The notes under the pieces were generated by a model. The model was not told where the DNA came from and did no database searches. It saw only the letters and a list, made by a program, of their open reading frames with translations. From Amaurobius ferox (taxonomy: Eukaryota > Arthropoda > Arachnida > Araneae > Amaurobiidae), in assembly GCA_951213105.1 (NCBI GenBank), contig OX578134.1, forward strand, positions 135,528,793 through 135,592,792: 64,000 nucleotides of DNA, in the 5' to 3' direction. Position 1 is the stretch's first letter. The number at the start of each line of letters is the position of its first letter. Shown here in pieces: positions 21,889 through 33,914 of this stretch. The position numbers and the translations under genes are program-made.

Positions 21889-24690
21889 TAAAAATAAACA
21901 CGTTGAATCTCGTTATATACAAATTGTCTTTTCATCTAATAAACATACTTGAAATATTTGCACCCAAAAGTTTGAAGAGAAATTAAATTAAAATGAGAAT
22001 AATAATATTTTATGAAAATTTTAAATGACACAAGTGTTTAAATATTATAATTTTTTTTTTTTAAACTGTGCGGTAAATATTGATATTACTGCACAATACT
22101 AAGGAAAGAGTTAAAACTTCTTAGGGTACTTTAAATTGGACATTTTCTGGCTTTCGCTGCAACAAAGTGTCAATAACATGTAAAATCTAACGTTTTAACA
22201 AGGTCATTTTCAATGTTAAGAATTGACAGATGATTTAGCCTCAAGGTGGATTTCGGTCGTTTTCCACCCATGTTAAAGTATAGGCCTTTCCTATTATCAT
22301 AACCGCAAAAGAACGGCTGTGCAAATCCTTTTGGAATTTGTACGAGTGATAGAATGATATATGTAGTTTCTTGTGTAGTCAGAAAATTCGTATAATATCA
22401 ATTAATTAATTATCTATAAATAAAATACTCAAACAAAATTATAAAGTTTTAGTTTTACAGCTGTGAAATAGATGGCGCTATAGAGGCGTCGCACAGCGAT
22501 CGGAGTACTTTAAAAGCCGTTTTCTTATTTCCTACACCGAATATTTTACATTTTCTGACTACAGGAGAAAATAGGGGTTTAGCTTAATCATGTAAATCCA
22601 ATGGTTTTATACTTTATTCAGTAATTTGCACGTTTATATGATAATGCGATTTACAGTGGCTGGCGAACTTTCGGTCATTTGTGCAGCCAATGCCCGACAA
22701 TATTGGCGTAAGATCAGTAGCACAGCAACCTTAGCTGTGAATGTAAATAAAAACACTTTGTTACTTCAAAAATATAGAAAAAAAATGTAAATAAAGGTAA
22801 GTATTATATTTGATACATTTCTAGCACAACTCCACTATTCCTATAAAGCTTAAAATTGTAATTCTTAAAACGCTGTTGCTTATTTATTGGACTCAGTTTC
22901 AGCAATCAATTGGCAATACAAAGTGAAAATTTTTTTCTGTAAGTTTTGGATGCTGTACGTTAGAAAATTTCTTTTGAGCTTTGCACCTTATCAGTAAATG
23001 CATTAAAATGTAACTTGCAGACAGATTATGTTTAAATGGTAATAAATGCGTGCAATACACATTTTTTTTAATAGCAAGTAATATTGCATGAAAACATTGG
23101 AGAGTTTGTAGTCGGCTTTCCCAAAATAGTGCTTCATGAATACCAATATTCTAAGATACAAATAAGTACAAGCTGGTGCTGCACTTACTTATTTATCTGA
23201 AAATATTTATGAATGAAAAATTTATTTATAGGTATTTGACTACATTGGTTGAATATTTTACAGTGAAGCAATTAATTAAAGAGTTCAAATTTAAACAACG
23301 GGAGAAAAACAAGAGCTATAATCGAAAATTGCACCTTTTTTATAGAGTAATCAAGATGCACAATCTCCCAATACTATCTTAGCTAAGGATTGAACCTTGT
23401 AGAATAATATCCATAACAAACATCAATCAATAATACGTTCATCACATTTTATAGAATCCTACAATCGCCCTTGAAAGCATTTCAATGCATTTTTATACTA
23501 TTATATTAAACCAAATATATGAAAAGTTTAATACTACATTGCCATGGCCCATGAGGATTTAACATTCCAGCATTAATCATCGTATCCATAAATTATATAG
23601 CCTTATATAAAACATGGCATTAAAATATATTCTTGAAATATAAATTCTATAAATATGGATTTCTTCAGTAATAGAAGAAAAATTTGTCGAACTGAACCAG
23701 TTTATTCTAAATATTAACTAATAAAATTAATGGTTATCCAGAAAACTGAATTGTGAACCTATATGCTTCTTATAACATTGTACAAAAAAATACAAAATTA
23801 AATTTTTCAATTGGTAGCTTTATTAAATATTCTTGTTTAAAATGTTGTAACGAAAGGACATTTTTTGAACATGGTATTCAGCATATGCTCCTTTTATTGC
23901 AAATTCAGCTGAACTGCAAATATAAAAATTCTGCATAAAATAAATATTGTGCATAAAGGAGTAGTTGTTTATTATATTTTTAAACTAGTTTGTAAAATAT
24001 CTGTAATAAAGTGTCAAAAAATTGAAATTTACCATGGTAATGGAAGTACAAAATTTCTCAAATTCCAAATATTGCATTACCGTATAAATATAATTTTGGG
24101 TTGCTCATTGAGGCATCATGTTATAATCATCATTAACTAATATTTATGAACCAGAAGAAAATATAGAGTGGTACTTGCACAATTGTAGAAATGATTTTTT
24201 TATCTTTTTTCTGAAAGTTAAAATTTTTCAGTGTTTTCTTTTTTGAACAAAGTACCCCTGCACCATCATCATTAGCATGTGAACATTTGACCAACATCGA
24301 GTCATACAGACTCTTTTACCACATTAAATTAAGTCTTGTTCAATATAATATGCAATTTGACACTAAAGGCTCTGTTTCTTCATTAGTTATACTGATAACT
24401 GTCTGTTTACATTGCTTGATGCCAACTTTTTCACGTCTGGCACAAATAAATATATATGTGGTAGCGATGTATTTTACAAATGATTTAAAATAATGGATAT
24501 CATTTATTTTAAGATGAGTCTGAACACCATGCCATCTCATACAAAATGTAAAAATAGATATTTATTTGTTATATCCAATTTTAAGTTTAAAAACATTTTC
24601 ATTTAGTTATATAGTTATTTGCCGACGAATTTTAAAATTTATGTGTTAATTATCATCAATTTAAATAATAAATGAATGACAAATCATTAG
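21889..24690. other. Unassigned AT-rich region, no gene recognised
   Basis: About 2.8 kb with only short open frames (60-70 codons) lacking domains, and homopolymer runs. No copy of the other repeat families in the window was seen. It may be ordinary single-copy intergenic DNA. Confidence 0.5.
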
Positions 24691-24739
24691 ATTTTGAACG
24701 TCATTTTATTAAAACATCCATCAGATGTACATATAATAT

Positions 24740-24784
24740 AAAAGCCAGAGTGCTTTCAGGTATCATCATCATACCCTTCCTCAG
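24740..24784 (-). ncRNA. Hammerhead-ribozyme-like motif of the PLE
   Basis: The minus strand reads CTGAGGA, a stem-loop (AGGGTAT…ATACCT with one bulged G), GAAA, then a short GC…GC stem and CTTT. This matches the hammerhead core CUGANGA – stem II – GAAA – stem III – UH with a minimal helix III, the form reported for PLEs. Helix I pairing with the flanks is poor, so cleavage is doubtful. Confidence 0.4.
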
Positions 24785-25006
24785 TGGCGTTAAATAAAAA
24801 ATTATGCTAACATGCTTAAATACTATCCACTACCGGCAAGTTGAATTTACATATTATAAAATTGGCATTACTACTAAACATGTTTAATGCATCCACACAA
24901 AATCACCAGAAACAGATTTAAATTTTACAAAATTACAAATACAAAAAAGACAAATTATCATAATCCAGTTTAAGCACAAATATATATAAGTAAAAAAAAA
25001 AAACAA

Positions 25007-25037
<31 letters not shown>

Positions 25038-25045
25038 TTTATATT

Positions 25046-25755
25046 TTAGAGGTAACTTTGTAAAGGTTTGACTCGCATGGAGTCGAGAACATGTCGCCAG
25101 GCATAACTTAAAATATTGACAGGGTTAAAATTACAGATAGAGGTGCGATGTAGATAAATAAAGAGGAATTCATAGAGTAAAATTGTCCGGGAGTTATTAC
25201 AGCTGATCAAAAGAAAGGAATTTTGGAAAAGGGGTTGAAAGTTATCATTAATCACTAATTGGGCAAGAGCTGTCGATTGCCTACCGTTTTTAACGTCCCT
25301 ATTATGTTCAGTTAACTATATACCAACCGTGCGTTTAGTGCTACCAATATAAAACTTATAAACATTATCTAGAAAAAGAGGGGGTACTACATATACCCCA
25401 GCATGGCTCTTAAAGTTATCTTTATCCCTAAATTTATCAGTACAAATGCGATTAAACAAACTGGTAACTGTTGATTGAGCAGGTCTAAAATTAAACTCGA
25501 TGCAAAATTTGAATTTAATAAGGGGATGAAATTTTTTTTGGGTAGTACGGAAAACTAGCTTTAAATGGCAAACATTCATTAATGGGAATGAGTTTAGAAT
25601 TGGGTTGAATAAAATTACGGTGAATATTTGAAAAGATTTGATAAACTCAAAAGAGTAACCGGCATCCTGACCAAGTTTAAAGATGAAATCAATTTCACTG
25701 TGTAAAGACGAAATAGTAGAGCAAACATTAAAAGCCCGGTTATATTAGTACATAT
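25046..25755 (-). pseudogene. PLE GIY-YIG endonuclease and upstream linker, broken
   Basis: Read on the minus strand, the frame holds RAFNVCSTISSLHSEIDFI, then FNFRPAQSTVTSLF, then the GIY-YIG core (GVYVVPPLF … YKFYIGSTKRT). After an in-frame TAG come LTEHNRDVKNGRQSTALAQL and LISCNNSRTILLYEFLF. GIY-YIG followed by an H-R-D-V segment is the hallmark of the endonuclease that Penelope-like elements carry after the RT; it nicks target DNA for reverse transcription. The stop lies just after the second core motif, near 25,317. RT catalytic motifs are not found upstream. It is certainly non-functional. Confidence 0.8.
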
Positions 25756-26181
25756 TTTGTCATATATTGGAATCAATTACGGCCTTTAGGTTTTAAGATT
25801 ACGGGATTATTGATATTTTCAATTTATTATGTCATCTGTTTTATTTTGATAAAGATTTTAGAAACTCATAAGTTGTAGTACGGGCCATATACAGTTTCAG
25901 CTCTTTTATTTTGCATAAATTTATTCAACTTCATATATTTTATAAATTTGTTTACAAACAAGACCAGAACTTTTTATTGTTCAGATCTGCTCCTGAAGAT
26001 AATTTTGTATATCAAGAACAGATACTTTTAAAATTCTTTTTAGAAGCATTAAATTAAATATTTTAATAGAATATTTTGATTAACAATGTCATTTAGTATA
26101 CTATAGGAATTTGCACATGATTGTGAATTTTAAGTTTCTTTATATTATATACTTCATACGAAGAACGGGTATGCTGCTAGT

Positions 26182-26600
26182 GTGTTTATATGATTAAAGC
26201 ACTGAAACCACACTCAAGAAAAGCAGTATTTGAGGGAAGAGGTGTAAAACTCCAGGACTGTAGACAGGAGTATGTTTAAAGGGGAGGTTTAAGAGGTTCA
26301 ACACCCACATGATGTTACAAAACATAACATTTGGTACATGGGCATCATATATCTATTTTGCTGCATCCAAGCCAGAATATATTTTCTGTTACTGTAGTTT
26401 CAAACAACTTGAATGTTGCAAAGAACAATGTTTCATTTTGACTTTGGAATGTCATCGAATAAATATAAATGCAAATTTATATTTATATTGCTTCAATTTT
26501 TTTATGAAATTATAATTTTTCTGTATCAGGTTTTAATTTACCCATCTGCATTTTTCGTACAAAGCAAACTTTTATTACTTAATATGGGAGGAATCTTTTA
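26182..26600 (-). pseudogene. Decayed coding fragment shared with 61.5 kb
   Basis: The minus strand resembles 61,490-61,740 at both nucleotide and protein level: NADG…, YRKIII, then DDIPKSK.NIVLCNIQ here versus YYIPKSKLNIALHNIQ there. Several stops are present. The family is not recognised. It abuts the ACTAGCAGC terminus here and in the other copy, though in the opposite order. Confidence 0.5.
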
Positions 26601-27500
26601 TCCGGTAATTTAAAATTCAGTTTCATATGTAATATCAAATTTTTCTGTTTCAATTTTGATTTATTTTTAGTTTTTTATTTATTTTGACTTGGCCCAACCC
26701 GACATGAATTTAATAAAATGTAGTCCGAACCTGCCCTATGGGCTAGGTCGGACCTAAATTCACGGACCAGACCCGAAGCCATACAGACCTCTAACTCTGA
26801 CCCCCTGAGTTGAACTCATTTCAGTAAATATTGTTTCCAATATTGTTTCCAATATTGTTTCCAAGAAACATTATTTAATACGGAAATAAGTGATTCTAAT
26901 AAGTTGAAACTATAAAATTTGTATAATTTATATATATGTATAAAAAAATGAAGTTTTAATGGACTTTTGTACTAAAATAATTCACTAATCGATAGACTAA
27001 AGTGAACTGATGTAGGAATCTATAAAATTTTGTCTGAATATCTATACAATTTTGTTATATGTTAATCTATAGAGTTTTGTTAATATTGTTTGAATCTATA
27101 AAATTTTCTTCCAAGTTTCGCACCATTTCAATAAATGCAATATCATTAAATTTATGTTGCAGGCAACTTATGTCAGATATCACAAAGACAAATACACTAT
27201 GATTTTTTCAAACAGTGGGTATTATTCATAATTTGCCATTGTATGTAATATTCATAATTATAATTTGCAAACTTTATATTTTTGCGACATATAATTAAGG
27301 AAAATCAACATCAATTTATAAATTAATGGAGTTGTGTTTTTAAATGTATTAATTATAATATTTACCCTTCTGCACTTTGTTTTCTTATTTTTTTTTATTT
27401 AAAAAATGAAATTTTTCAGTTTATTTTTATTTACAGCACAAATTGAAAAAGAATCTGCTAAATACTAATTCTTGTATGGAGACTGTTCGACCTAACCCAA
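26601..27500. other. Unassigned AT-rich region with repeat relics
   Basis: 26,690-26,800 contains a CCCAACCCGAC…CGGACCAGACCCG stretch; a weakly similar stretch lies at 62,670-62,820. At 26,828-26,875 the 15-mer TTGTTTCCAATA.. is repeated three times. No gene is seen. Confidence 0.4.
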
Positions 27501-27765
27501 GATGTCAGGTAACTGTTTAGATGACCGTGACAGTGTCACTCAGTTTAGACCAGAACCCAATGGGGGGGGGGGGTAGCAAGCACAGGGATTGCAACATCCT
27601 TCCCCTAACCCATCACCTTTTAGATGGTGTTTTGGGTCTACAGACTAACATGCTCATACACTATGTAGACACAGAAATAGTTTTGGGCATCATCGGCATT
27701 GGAACCCTTGCCATACTGTGTGCAAATCCTCCACCATCACTGAACAATGTAATTTTTTATTTGAA
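27500..27765 (-). mobile_element. Old, diverged copy of the SINE
   Basis: GGTAACTGTTTAGATGACCG, CAGTTTAGACCAGAACCCAATGG, CATCCTTCCCCTAACC and GGCATTGGAACCCTTGCC follow the order of the reverse-complement SINE (tail, body, B-box relic), with many substitutions and a G13 run. It shows that the family has been active over a long time. Confidence 0.6.
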
Positions 27766-28613
27766 TGAATATAACAGGGTGTTCCTAAATATAACAGGGT
27801 GTTCCCAATAAAGGAGATATCTATTTAGCAAAACAATATGAATTTGAAAAACAACCTTAAGACATGAAAGTATAAATATTTATTCGAAATAATACTATAT
27901 GCGCCAGATTTAATTATCAATTTCCACTTTTGTGACCATCCGTGTTTCTACAGATCTGAAAGCTATAAACTGTTTTGTAGAGCACACATTCAAGCATTTC
28001 AGCTATTATTTGAACTAATGAACTGGTTTACAACAAATGCAATTCAAATCAAGATAAATAAGTAAATGTATGTTTCAGAAATCAACTGTCTCGACATGAA
28101 CATCCAAATAAGTGCAAGACTATGTAGGCCAAACTGAAATGGCTAACGCTTGAATAAAAAAATTCAGTTGATTTCTAAAATGTATGTATGCTTATTTATC
28201 CTGATTTCACTGCATTTTACACTGTAAACCAGTTCATTATTGATTGTGTGCAAAGTCATGCGCTGTACTTACCTTTTGAGCTGTTGCAGTAATATGATTT
28301 GAATATCATCCCTCTTTTTAATTCTTCTGTGTTTCCACTAGTGACTTAATGAAACTCCCCAGATAGAAAATATGTAAAGGTGCTAAATCAGCTAGGACAA
28401 AACTTTCGGTGCAACTTTTACATCTAAATAATGGAATTTTATCTCTTAATTTGTTATATTTTCTGGATAACAAAGAGGGGAGGGAGGAGCAAAAATTGTG
28501 TTAAGATGCCATTTGGGTGCTTTTGCAAGTGAACTAACACAACAAAAATATCTTTTAAACTTAAATGAAAATTAACAGATATTATTCTTTGTCTAATGTT
28601 TTCTGACAGCATA
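27766..28613. other. Unassigned region
   Basis: AT-rich with a local duplicate of ATAACAGGGTGTTCC at 27,773 and 27,795. AATAAGTAAATGTATG-type words recur in inverted form near 28,060 and 28,180. No gene is recognised. Confidence 0.4.
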
Positions 28614-28629
28614 CATGCTTTGATTATGT

Positions 28630-28997
28630 TGTTGTTGAGACCCAGACCGTCCGACCTACCAGAAAGGTGTAAGGTAACTGTATGGACGGCCGGGAAGTGC
28701 CACCCAATTTAGACCGGAACCCAGTGGGGGAGGCATCCACAGGGACCGTACCCTCCTTCCCCTACCACCAACCTCTCGGAAGGACTTACGGACCCACATG
28801 TTTAACGTGATCGTACTCCGCATGAACACGGCGGCATTTGTGGTAGCGTGCAAACCACGGGGATACCGCACCCGAGATGGCCAACAGCACGCGGTGTTCC
28901 GAGGTGGTCACCCACCAAGTACTAACCGCGCCCGATGCTGCTTGACTTCGGTGATCTAACGAGAACCGGTGTTTTCAGCACGGTACGGCCGTTGGCC
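28630..28997 (-). mobile_element. 5S rRNA-headed SINE with 16-bp target-site duplication
   Basis: On the minus strand, 28,996-28,879 is a nearly complete 5S rRNA sequence: GCCAACGGCCGTACC at the start, CACCGGTTCTCGTTAGATCA, AAGCAGCATCGGGCG, GGTTAGTACTTGG, GTGACCACCTCGG, and an end at GTGCTGTTGGCC. A 41-bp linker follows, then exactly the body and full tail of the tRNA-headed SINE, ending in (CAA)n. Both flanks carry catgctttgattatgt (28,614-28,629 and 28,998-29,013). 5S-derived SINEs (SINE3 class) use the internal 5S promoter for Pol III. The perfect duplication proves retrotransposition of this 5S-headed form as a unit. Confidence 0.92.
28879..28996 (-). rRNA. 5S rRNA-derived SINE head (pseudogene)
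   Basis: About 118 nt covering essentially all of 5S rRNA, with a few substitutions and one or two missing bases (for example CTTGGTGGGTGACC where 5S normally reads CTTGGATGGGTGACC). It lies inside the SINE and has no 5S array around it, so it is not a working 5S gene. Confidence 0.85.
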
Positions 28998-29013
28998 CAT
29001 GCTTTGATTATGT

Positions 29014-31493
29014 GATACAATTCATAGTACACTAAAGAATGATAAATTAGAGTCGCACCTACATAGAGTAGCATCTACATAGAGTTTTCCTAAATATGTC
29101 GATTTGATTTATATCAAATTAGTCTAACTTGGATTTAAAATTTATATTGATTTAAAATGTATAATTAATTAAAAAGAAATTCTGATTTGTAAAAGTAAAA
29201 AGAGCCAACTGCAGATTTACTATCTTTGGGGTTTTCACAATTGGGTGGGGGTGAGGGGAGTTGCTATACAGAATTCTCCTAAAACTATTCATTTGATTTA
29301 TATCAAACTTATCTAAATTAGAATTGACATGCACATATTAATTTAAAGTGTGAAAAAAATTCTGAGTTGTAAAGAAAAACATTAATGCTGATTTAGTATC
29401 TACAAGATTAAATAGTGATGAATTTAAGGAGTCTATAGTATACATTTTACATAAATTATTTGGGGACCTTTTAGCAATGGTGGAGTGACCATAAGTGACT
29501 TCTAATTCATCTTATCAGTAAATCCACCACTAATATAAGCTAATATCTCCATGTAGAATGACTGTGCATGAAACATCATATAATATTGATCGAAACTTCT
29601 TATAGAAATATCCATATTGATTGCAAGTATAGATTACCTTTTACTATGCAGGCTACCCCCCCCCCCAGAGAAGGGGAGGGAAGTTACAGCTTGCAAAGAA
29701 ATTCATCAGTCACTCCAGTTATAAAGGAAGAAAGAGGCTTAACTGCAAAACTCACATCTCCATTTTTGTCATTTTACTCACTTTGTTTAAAATTCATAAA
29801 ACCTGAGAACCTTTTCATTTTAATTGTCGCTATACTGTAAGCTGAAATGATTCACAAAAAGTAATTTAACCACAGGAAAACAAAATTTATCCATGGTAAA
29901 AAACAAGATTTAATTGATGAATGGTATGTTTTACATCAAAACTAATTAAAATGTAACATTTTAAAAGAATAAATATAAAAATATCTACTTTGGTTAAAAT
30001 AAGTTTCAAATACTATATATTTTACAAATGATAATGAATCACACTCAACCATACTATGTAACGAAAAGGTAATAGAAAAGTAAGTAGATGGCTGATCATG
30101 TGAGCTGATAAAGTCTTCCTGTTGGCTGAATGGAAAATGTGAGTTTTGCAGCAAGATTCACAGTGGAGAATGTTAGTTTTTCAACTAAATTAGGTTCTGA
30201 ATACTAAATAAATATCAAAGAATGTGACTTTTTCAGAATACTACTTGATTCACATACCTACCACCATGAACAAGAATATATATAAAAAAAAGCTTTTCGA
30301 CCAAAAATGAAGAAGAGTAACTACACTCTTCAATACTGACTCAATTAACCAGATGACCTACCAATAAAATGCACTTACTCTTAATTTAGATCACTATATA
30401 GATTTAAATTGTCCTCTTCTAGATATATGTATATACAATCTGGTCGGTGTCTAACAGTCACTGGCTAATGGAAATGTCTGACTTCACCAATGGTGAAGTC
30501 AGACGTTTCCATTTGAGTTGGGGTATACCTTTCCATTTATAAGGGCTTTTTATTATTCACCTACTCAAACCTTTTAATTCTTTATTATACTCTAATTGTA
30601 TTGCATTGTATGACATAGAAGTATTAAAGTATTGTAATATTTTTAATTTCATGATGAAAAAGATACATATTTTAAATACATGGCAATATTTAAATCAGTT
30701 TTCATAAGATAAGCAGGAGACCCCCCCCCCCCCGTCTGTTCTCCATGACATATAGTATTAGTGAGAAAACATTTTGGCCTGTGTGTCATAAAAAAATGGA
30801 ACTTTTCAAGATCCACATTAGCATTAAGATTAGTGGCAAACCATGAGGGAAATATGGGAAGACAACGTCTACTCAAACAACTCCCTCTTAATTCATACAT
30901 TATTCGACATATTTTATGTACTTAATTCAAACAATATACATTTAAAACAAAAGTTACTTGGTAGCTGGTTATTTGGATAGACACTATCTCCCAAAATTTC
31001 CTCCATGCTTCGCTGATTAGGATGTTTTAATAATGACTTAGTGTGTTGTAAATACACCCTCATTTACAAATAAAATTATTTATGGTATGAAATATAACTG
31101 ACCACTGATTTTTTTTTTTTTTTTAATTGAAATATCGTTATTCTTTCCTTTTATCAGAAGAGAACATTCTAGGTCCCTGTATTTTTTAGGTATGATACAC
31201 ATACAATAATTGTTTTAAAGGAGTAAATGTTAATGTATTTCTGACCAGTTTGAAAATACTTTTTGAAGCTGAGTGGTTGATGCGGAAATTTTGAACAGTT
31301 TCATAGCCAAGCTACTCGACTCTAGATGCTGTTTTGAACTCATTCTTTAAAATAACGCATATATTAATTAATGTATAAATAAAACTGTTTGCACTTATAT
31401 TTTGCTGTAAAATATGTAGAATGGAAAGCAATGGTAGAAATTTGATGCGGACAGCACATGATTTTCCCTACAAATTCAAATTCGTTTTCTTAT
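29014..31493. other. Unassigned AT-rich region with a diverged local duplication and a perfect hairpin
   Basis: 29,081-29,230 and 29,272-29,410 are similar (TTTGATTTATATCAAA..TATCTAA/AGTCTAA…, AAATTCTGA.TTGTAAA), with a period near 190 bp. 30,470-30,510 is an almost perfect 20-bp-arm hairpin. C-runs occur at 29,656 and 30,721 and a T18 run at about 31,110. No gene is seen. Confidence 0.45.
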
Positions 31494-32448
31494 TACTTTC
31501 CTTATATACATAATGTATAAGGAAAGTATTGTGACGGGGTCGAAAATTCGAATTCGAGTTTTCGACGGGAGAGCACGTTTCAAGCATCTCTGATCACGAA
31601 TCGAACATTTTTGAAGTGATGTCTGTGTGTGTGTCAGTGACTCTGTGGAGACGATATCTCACGAACGCATGGAGCGATTCGAATGAAATTTGGTACAAAA
31701 TAACAATCCGTGATTACTGGAAGCCTATTGTTTTAAAACACAATCGAATGTTCAGAACCCCCTAAATTTTCAAGTGAAATTTTGAAAAAAATCATCAAAA
31801 AATCAAAACCTTTAATAAAGTTACGTAAATAGACATACATTTCTTACGTAATTTTTTCTTAGAAAACGATTGAGATAAACTTTAGAAAGCTAGCATGAAC
31901 TGTTCTCGAGATATTGTACATTTTTCAAATACGTTTATTAAAAAAATCCCATAAATTAAAAAAAATATTAACTGTTAAGAAACATGTTCACTTTGCATAT
32001 GTAATATCATGCGATAAATTTGGTGACATCATTCTCGTGGATCTAACTCGTTCCATTTACGAGAAAAGATACTTTGAGTAATACTTGTGTATTTGAACGC
32101 CAATAATCATTTACCCGCTGTAAAAATAACTTATTTCTCTGTCCATAACGGTTGGCGAGATTTTAGCGACGAATTTAGGGGAATGTCGCCAACTTGGCAA
32201 CATTTTTAATAGTTGCCAAATTAACAAAAATCTCGCCGAATGGATTAAAATGACGCTAAATCAATGAAAATGACGACTCATTGACGAAAATTCAATATCT
32301 TGGAAAGAATATACTATAATAAATCTCCCAATATCTTGGAAAGTATCTACTATAAGAATAACCTTTTTTTTACTGTAAAAGTAGTAAATTTATTGCATTA
32401 TATAATTATATAAGGAAAGTCATGTGCTACCCACATCAGATTTTTTTT
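31494..32448 (+). repeat. Interspersed repeat family 1
   Basis: Family 1 opens with a palindrome (CTTTCCTTATA..ACATAATGTATAAGGAAAG). It continues with GGGTCGAAAATTCGAATTCG, GATGTCTGTGTGTGTG, GAACGCATGGAGCGATTCG, CTCGAGATATTG and CTCGTGGATCTAACTCG, then a three-hairpin module (about 32,152-32,240), and ends GGAAAGTCATGTGCTACCCACATCAG. The ending resembles that of family 2. It has no protein frame and the class is not identified. Confidence 0.75.
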
Positions 32449-32540
32449 ATTTCATGATGCATTAAATGTATTTTAATTGCAGAAAATAACATGTATACTT
32501 TTCTGATAGTATATCCAACTTACAGTTTTAATGCATTTGG

Positions 32541-32606
<66 letters not shown>

Positions 32607-32850
32607 CTCCAAAATTCCAAAAAAAGAACTGTTTATCCTAGTCATGGGGTCAATCTTATTCGCTGTGCTGTCAAAAATTACATGAAGAATAAGTACTTGA
32701 TATATTTTAGCGATTTTATTCATTTATCTCATATTTTCACGATCCCGGCCATTCAAACAGCTACTGAAAGCCCTCGGGTCAGTCGAGTTGTCTGGGTCTT
32801 TCGCTAAAAAGGTCGGTTATATTTTTCTGAATCATACCAAAATCGAATCC
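32449..32850. other. TA microsatellite and split family 2 copy
   Basis: 32,541-32,605 is a TA microsatellite. From about 32,640 a minus-strand family 2 relic runs up to the LTR insertion point and resumes at 49,838. Short open frames over the microsatellite are meaningless. Confidence 0.55.
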
Positions 32851-32855
32851 GTATC

Positions 32856-33898
32856 TGTTATGTGGGTTTTAACCACACGTCCTGTTAGAACGCATAATCC
32901 AGTGGTATTGTTCATTAAAACAATCTCCGACATTGGCCGTGTCGAATAAAAATACATAAAAATCAAATTATTGGAAAATGAGGACAACGGACATGATATA
33001 AAACATTAACATTATTTATTGACAAAAGGAAATTAAAATAATAATAATAAAAGAACATATTTAATTAATTCAATTAACACTCTTACTACAACATAAATAT
33101 TCTCTACTGCCATATGTGTTTGGCATTCCCTAAATCATAAATATTTAAAATGTATATATATTTAAATCCCCTTCATTTAAGTTTTCTAATAAATTCTTTC
33201 TAATTATTTACTCAAGTGGAAAGTGAAATAGAATGTCGAGAGAGTGTACATTAACTAATAAATCGTCATAAGACTAGTAGTATAAGAGACATGCATTCAG
33301 TACCTTCAAAAACATCGTCGCTGGATGTGGAGCCCTTCGACCGCGGAAATGCCGGTCATCGCTGCAGACCTCTTTTGGGAGAACTTTTCTCTCCGGAGCA
33401 CAAAACCAAATCTCTGTTCCTTCTGAGCACACAACCAATTCCCTGTTCTTTCTCTAAAAATCTAACACTCTCTCGAACATCCGAAAAATGTCTCCTCCTA
33501 CACAATTAAGCCCCAGGTTTGTTACTGGTTCCCCCAATTGAAGCCCCTGGTATTTTCATTGGATATTTCCAAAAATGTCCAGTAATTGGGTGCTGTGATG
33601 ACAGGAGGATGGCGATCATCCCAGAATTAATATCTGGCAGGTGGACCGCGGGTTCTCACGACCTTGCGTGCACGTGCAGCCGAACCGGACAAGGGTCAGC
33701 TCTCCCCAAGAGCGCCCTGCTGTGCGCCCCTTTGTAACTGGGCGATCGTTGTCCATATTTCCCAGAAACATGGCTTGCTCATCCTTTTGCAGGTGTTCTC
33801 TTAGGGAACTGTATATGAATTAAAAGAGAAGTACAGGGACTATCTTTGTAGGTTACGCTCCTCCATAATTTGCAATGTCCCAAATTTGCCTTGGGACA
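32856..33898 (-). repeat. 3' LTR of the Gypsy element
   Basis: Matches 48,796-49,832 throughout. It carries six extra bases (ACATTA repeated near 33,005) and about seven substitutions relative to the other LTR. Immediately inside it, 33,899-33,914 is an almost pure pyrimidine run on the plus strand, which is the polypurine tract on the element's strand. Confidence 0.93.
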
Positions 33899-33914
33899 TT
33901 CACCCCCTTCCCTG
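33899..33914 (-). promoter_or_regulatory. Polypurine tract (plus-strand DNA priming site)
   Basis: Minus strand reads GGGAAGGGGGTGAA directly before the LTR's TGTCCC. This is the expected position and composition for the PPT that primes second-strand synthesis. Confidence 0.75.

Larger units (their letters stand above)
24691..26181 (-). mobile_element. Degraded Penelope-like retroelement (PLE)
   Basis: On the minus strand this runs from ACTAGCAGCATACCCG at 26,181, through a non-coding part, a relic of the RT-to-endonuclease linker and a GIY-YIG endonuclease, to a hammerhead-like motif near 24,740-24,784. The opening ACTAGCAGC…ACCCG is similar to terminal sequences often seen in arthropod PLEs. 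Most of the RT is missing, so this is an internally deleted copy. The segment 25,993-26,150 is repeated at 59,895-60,050. Confidence 0.7.

Noticed and set aside
28879..28996. Working 5S rRNA gene
   Set aside because: Embedded in a SINE with target duplication and carrying internal changes.
32491..32723. Small frames over the TA microsatellite
   Set aside because: Pure microsatellite translation (YIYIYI).
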